NCBI GenBank assembly: GCA_947460525.1
Contig: CANHIV010000041.1
Coordinates: 1 to 7,349, forward strand
DNA length: 7,349 nucleotides
From: Flavobacteriales bacterium
Lineage (GTDB): Bacteria > Bacteroidota > Bacteroidia > Flavobacteriales_D > Sanyastnellaceae
Reading direction: 5' to 3'
In this document: piece by piece, positions 5,298 through 7,349 of the stretch
How the letters are laid out: each line of letters opens with the position of its first letter
Position numbering within the stretch: position 1 is the first letter of the stretch
The notes under the pieces: model-generated
The model's input: only the letters and a program-made list of their open reading frames with translations
What the model was told of the DNA's origin: nothing
Databases searched by the model: none
Translations under genes and position numbers: made by a program

Positions 5298-7349
5298 ATG
5301 AAAAAAATTGCGATTATTTTATCTGGGTTGCTGTTCAGTTGCTTTGCCTCTTTGGCCTACAATGTAACTTTCCAAGTAGACATGAGCAACGTAAGCGGCT
5401 TCTCAGTAGCCAATGTAAATGGCTCTTTCAACAACTGGTGTGGCGCATGCGCCAACATGACCGATGCCAATTCGGACAATATCTGGGAAATGGTTATTGA
5501 TTTACCAGCTGGAACTTATGAATACAAATTCACTGCCGACGGCTGGAATCAACAAGAAAATCTAACTCCAGGTTCAGCTTGTACGGTCACCAATTTTGGC
5601 TATACCAATCGCTCACTTACTGTTAGTGGAGACGTTGTACTTCCTGTGGTTTGTTGGGGAGCATGTTCTTCTTGCTCGAATGTCTATCCTGTGACTTTTC
5701 AGGTGGACATGAACAATGTCGTGAGCGCTTATACTACCCCAACATTGAATGGAACGTTCAATGGATGGAGCGGTGTAGCTACACCACTTTCAGATGCCAA
5801 TTCAGATGGCATTTATGAAACTACTTTGCAATTGGCACCGGGTACCTATGAGTACAAATTTGCCGCTGACAATTGGAATATTCAAGAGAATTTGATAGCA
5901 GGAATGTCATGCACCGTTACCAACTTTGGATATACCAATAGAAGCTTGACCGTAGGAAACAGCGGACAAGTAATCGATGTGGTTTGTTGGGAGTCTTGCA
6001 CCTCTTGCGATCTCATGCCTACCATGTACAATGTAACTTTCCAATTGGACATGTCCACTACTTCAGGGTTCAATATCCCGGAAGTAAACGGAACGTTCAA
6101 CAACTGGTGTGGCAACTGCGCAGCGATGAGCGATGCCAATGCCGATGGAATTTGGAACATTACCATTCCTTTGCAAGCTGGTGCATATGAGTTCAAATAT
6201 TCCTACGACGCATGGGCAGGCTCTGAGGCTTTGACGGAGGGAGATGAGTGTACAACCACCAATGGTGGATTCACCAATCGCCTTTTGATTGTTGAGAGCG
6301 ATTCAGTTTTAAGCCCTGTTTGTTTCGGTTCTTGCACCTCTTGCGCTCCTATCGTTGTTGACGTTTACGGATGTACCGATAACAACGCAGCCAACTTCAA
6401 CAGCACTGCGAACATTGATGACAACAGTTGTTTGTACACTACGGAATTCAATGTAGACATGACTTGTGCTGGCGCTTTCACTGATGTTTATATCACAGGC
6501 CCATGGTGCGGCTGGTGTGCGGCTGACACGTACAATCATTTAACTGACGCAGATGCCAATGGCATTTACAATGTTTCTTTGTTATTGCCCTTGGGCGATG
6601 TTGAGTACAAATACATGGTGGACAACTGGGCATCTCAAGAGAACCTTGTTGACGACATGCAGAATGGCGCTACTTGTGCTCCAGTTACAGACTTCGCCAA
6701 CTATGCCAACAGATTGGCACCCGCAGGAACGATCCAAAATGATGTTTACGGAAAATGTGATGCTTGCGGCGTTTTGCCAGTTACACACAATATTACTTTT
6801 AGAGTTGACATGAACCAACAAACTGGATTCACAACACCTGAGGTAAATGGTTCATTTAACAACTGGTGCGGCAATTGTGCTCAAATGAGTGACGTGAATG
6901 GCGACAATATCTGGGAATTAACGATAACGTTAAACCAAGGTACGTATGAATTCAAATACTCCTATGACGCATGGGCTGGTCAGGAAAACTTGATCGCAGG
7001 TAGCAGTTGCACTGTGACCAACTTCGGATTTACCAATCGCTCTTTGGTGGTATCACAGGATTCTACTCTTGATATTGTATGTTTCGGAAGTTGTACTTCT
7101 TGTCAAACCACCCCTGCTAGCCATACCGTAACTTTCCAAGTGAACATGAGCCAAGCAACAGGTTTCACGACACCTGAATTGAATGGAACTTTCAACAACT
7201 GGTGCGGCAACTGTGCTCCAATGTCAGACGGCAACGGCGACAACATCTGGGACATTACAGTTGAATTGCAAGAAGGCAGCTATGAGTTCAAGTATTCACA
7301 TGACAACTGGGGCGGTTCTGAAAACCTTACTCCTGGTGACTTGTGCACA
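5298..7349 (+). CDS. Large secreted multi-module glycogen-binding-like protein, 3' end cut off by the window
   Basis: An open frame of 684 codons continues past the right edge. Residues 1-20 are a signal peptide (MKKIAIILSGLLFSCFASLA). Six copies of the module found in the gene at 3123 follow, at ~21-126, 130-237, 244-349, 380-490, 497-602 and 609-684 (cut). They keep the FNNW, YE(Y/F)K, DxW, TNR and VCW/VCF-x-SC-x2-C landmarks. Two copies deviate: module 2 lacks the CxxC, and module 4 is strongly divergent and is preceded by a GCTDNNAANF...DDNSC segment (358-378) of the type often found in Bacteroidota secreted proteins. A T9SS sorting domain is expected at the missing end, by analogy with the smaller paralogue, but is not visible. 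The role is inferred as polyvalent glucan binding at the cell surface. The regulator gene upstream is divergent across 90 bp. Confidence 0.92.
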   Translation, partial: MKKIAIILSGLLFSCFASLAYNVTFQVDMSNVSGFSVANVNGSFNNWCGACANMTDANSDNIWEMVIDLPAGTYEYKFTADGWNQQENLTPGSACTVTNFGYTNRSLTVSGDVVLPVVCWGACSSCSNVYPVTFQVDMNNVVSAYTTPTLNGTFNGWSGVATPLSDANSDGIYETTLQLAPGTYEYKFAADNWNIQENLIAGMSCTVTNFGYTNRSLTVGNSGQVIDVVCWESCTSCDLMPTMYNVTFQLDMSTTSGFNIPEVNGTFNNWCGNCAAMSDANADGIWNITIPLQAGAYEFKYSYDAWAGSEALTEGDECTTTNGGFTNRLLIVESDSVLSPVCFGSCTSCAPIVVDVYGCTDNNAANFNSTANIDDNSCLYTTEFNVDMTCAGAFTDVYITGPWCGWCAADTYNHLTDADANGIYNVSLLLPLGDVEYKYMVDNWASQENLVDDMQNGATCAPVTDFANYANRLAPAGTIQNDVYGKCDACGVLPVTHNITFRVDMNQQTGFTTPEVNGSFNNWCGNCAQMSDVNGDNIWELTITLNQGTYEFKYSYDAWAGQENLIAGSSCTVTNFGFTNRSLVVSQDSTLDIVCFGSCTSCQTTPASHTVTFQVNMSQATGFTTPELNGTFNNWCGNCAPMSDGNGDNIWDITVELQEGSYEFKYSHDNWGGSENLTPGDLCT
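5358..5675 (+). repeat. Module 1 of the larger protein
   Basis: Residues 21-126. It starts directly after the signal peptide and contains GSFNNWCGAC, YEYKF, DGW, ACTVT, TNR and VCWGACSSC. All six cysteines are present. Confidence 0.85.
5685..6008 (+). repeat. Module 2 of the larger protein, lacking the CxxC pair
   Basis: Residues 130-237. Where the others read NNWC-x2-C, this copy reads NGWSGVATPL, so both cysteines of the pair are lost together; the usual DGIW is DGIY. The remaining SCTVT and VCWESCTSC are intact, as are YEYKF, DNW and TNR. Confidence 0.85.
6027..6344 (+). repeat. Module 3 of the larger protein
   Basis: Residues 244-349. It contains GTFNNWCGNC, YEFKY, DAW, ECTTT, TNR and VCFGSCTSC. 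Trp in the last motif is replaced by Phe; six cysteines are present. Confidence 0.85.
6369..6431 (+). other. GCTD...NSC linker segment (coding)
   Basis: Residues 358-378 begin GCTDNNAANF and end NIDDNSC. This resembles the GCTDxxAxNYxxxAxxDDGSC segments common in Bacteroidota secreted proteins, which are usually linkers or small calcium-binding-like loops. It stands between regular module 3 and aberrant module 4, where other modules are joined by only 3-7 residues. Confidence 0.7.
6435..6767 (+). repeat. Module 4 of the larger protein, divergent
   Basis: Residues 380-490. It is recognisable by FNVDM, GPWCGWC, DADANGIY, VEYKYMVDNWASQENL, a Cys and KCDAC. It lacks the TTPEVNGSFNNW block, replaced by TDVYITGPWCGW, and has ANR for TNR. 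The first Cys of the VCW motif is absent (DVYGKC), while an extra Cys390 appears in DMTCAG, so the count stays at six. Confidence 0.75.
6786..7103 (+). repeat. Module 5 of the larger protein
   Basis: Residues 497-602. It contains GSFNNWCGNC, YEFKY, DAW, SCTVT, TNR and VCFGSCTSC. This is a canonical copy, very close to module 1 of the smaller protein around MNQQTGFTTPEVNGSFNNWC. Confidence 0.85.
7122..7349 (+). repeat. Module 6 of the larger protein, cut by the window edge
   Basis: Residues 609-684. It contains GTFNNWCGNC, DNIW, YEFKY and DNW and ends just after the third expected Cys (GDLC). The TNR and VCW/VCF motifs would lie beyond the edge. Confidence 0.8.

Noticed and set aside
6309..6821. 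Open frames of 76-86 codons overlapping module 4 of the larger protein
   Set aside because: They are in other frames of a clearly coding repeat region and show no independent support.
3183..7349. Regularly spaced repeats suggesting a CRISPR array or other non-coding repeat array
   Set aside because: The period is ~320-340 bases, conservation follows codons and protein motifs, and the frame is open through every copy, so these are protein-domain repeats.
5298..7349. Absence of a T9SS sorting domain in the larger protein as a real difference from its paralogue
   Set aside because: The gene is cut by the right edge in the middle of a module, so the C-terminus cannot be assessed.

Overview
The window looks like Bacteroidota DNA, most likely from the Flavobacteriales or a close relative. 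The evidence is a complete type IX secretion (Por) C-terminal sorting domain on one gene product, TTTG / TAnnTTTG-type promoter elements, start codons without Shine-Dalgarno sequences in A-rich leaders, a GCTD...NSC segment of the kind common in Bacteroidota secreted proteins, and moderate GC. All five genes and their boundaries were read by translating the sequence directly; family assignments rest on motif recognition without database searches.

Layout, left to right. (i) 1-1689, minus strand: the N-terminal 563 codons of a secreted, beta-rich, probably outer-membrane barrel protein, which runs off the left edge. (ii) 1670-3037, minus strand: an exported TIM-barrel glycoside hydrolase-like protein with an Ig-like C-terminal domain, overlapping gene (i) by 20 nt. 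(iii) 3038-3122: a short divergent promoter region. (iv) 3123-4433, plus strand: a secreted protein of three ~106-residue cysteine-rich modules that resemble AMPK/CBM48-type glycogen-binding domains, followed by a T9SS sorting domain. (v) 4448-4476: a bidirectional intrinsic terminator. (vi) 4482-5207, minus strand: a NUDIX-like transcription regulator with a damaged catalytic box and a C-terminal winged helix. (vii) 5208-5297: a second divergent promoter region that shares a conserved element with (iii). (viii) 5298 to the right edge, plus strand: a larger paralogue of (iv) with at least six modules, open at the right edge. No gap longer than 300 bases lacks a gene, and no RNA genes, insertion sequences or CRISPR arrays were seen.

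How the genes may work together (inference): the two module proteins would be exported by T9SS and placed on the cell surface or released, where the modules could bind an alpha-glucan or a related polysaccharide. The hydrolase/outer-membrane pair, transcribed divergently from the first module gene, could act on or near the same material. The NUDIX-like regulator sits between the two module genes and is a candidate controller of both, because a similar ~40-bp element lies upstream of each. The most unusual features are the multi-module disulfide-rich glucan-binding-like arrays, the matched replacement of cysteines in aberrant modules, and the conserved nearly palindromic face-to-face promoter element at both divergent junctions.
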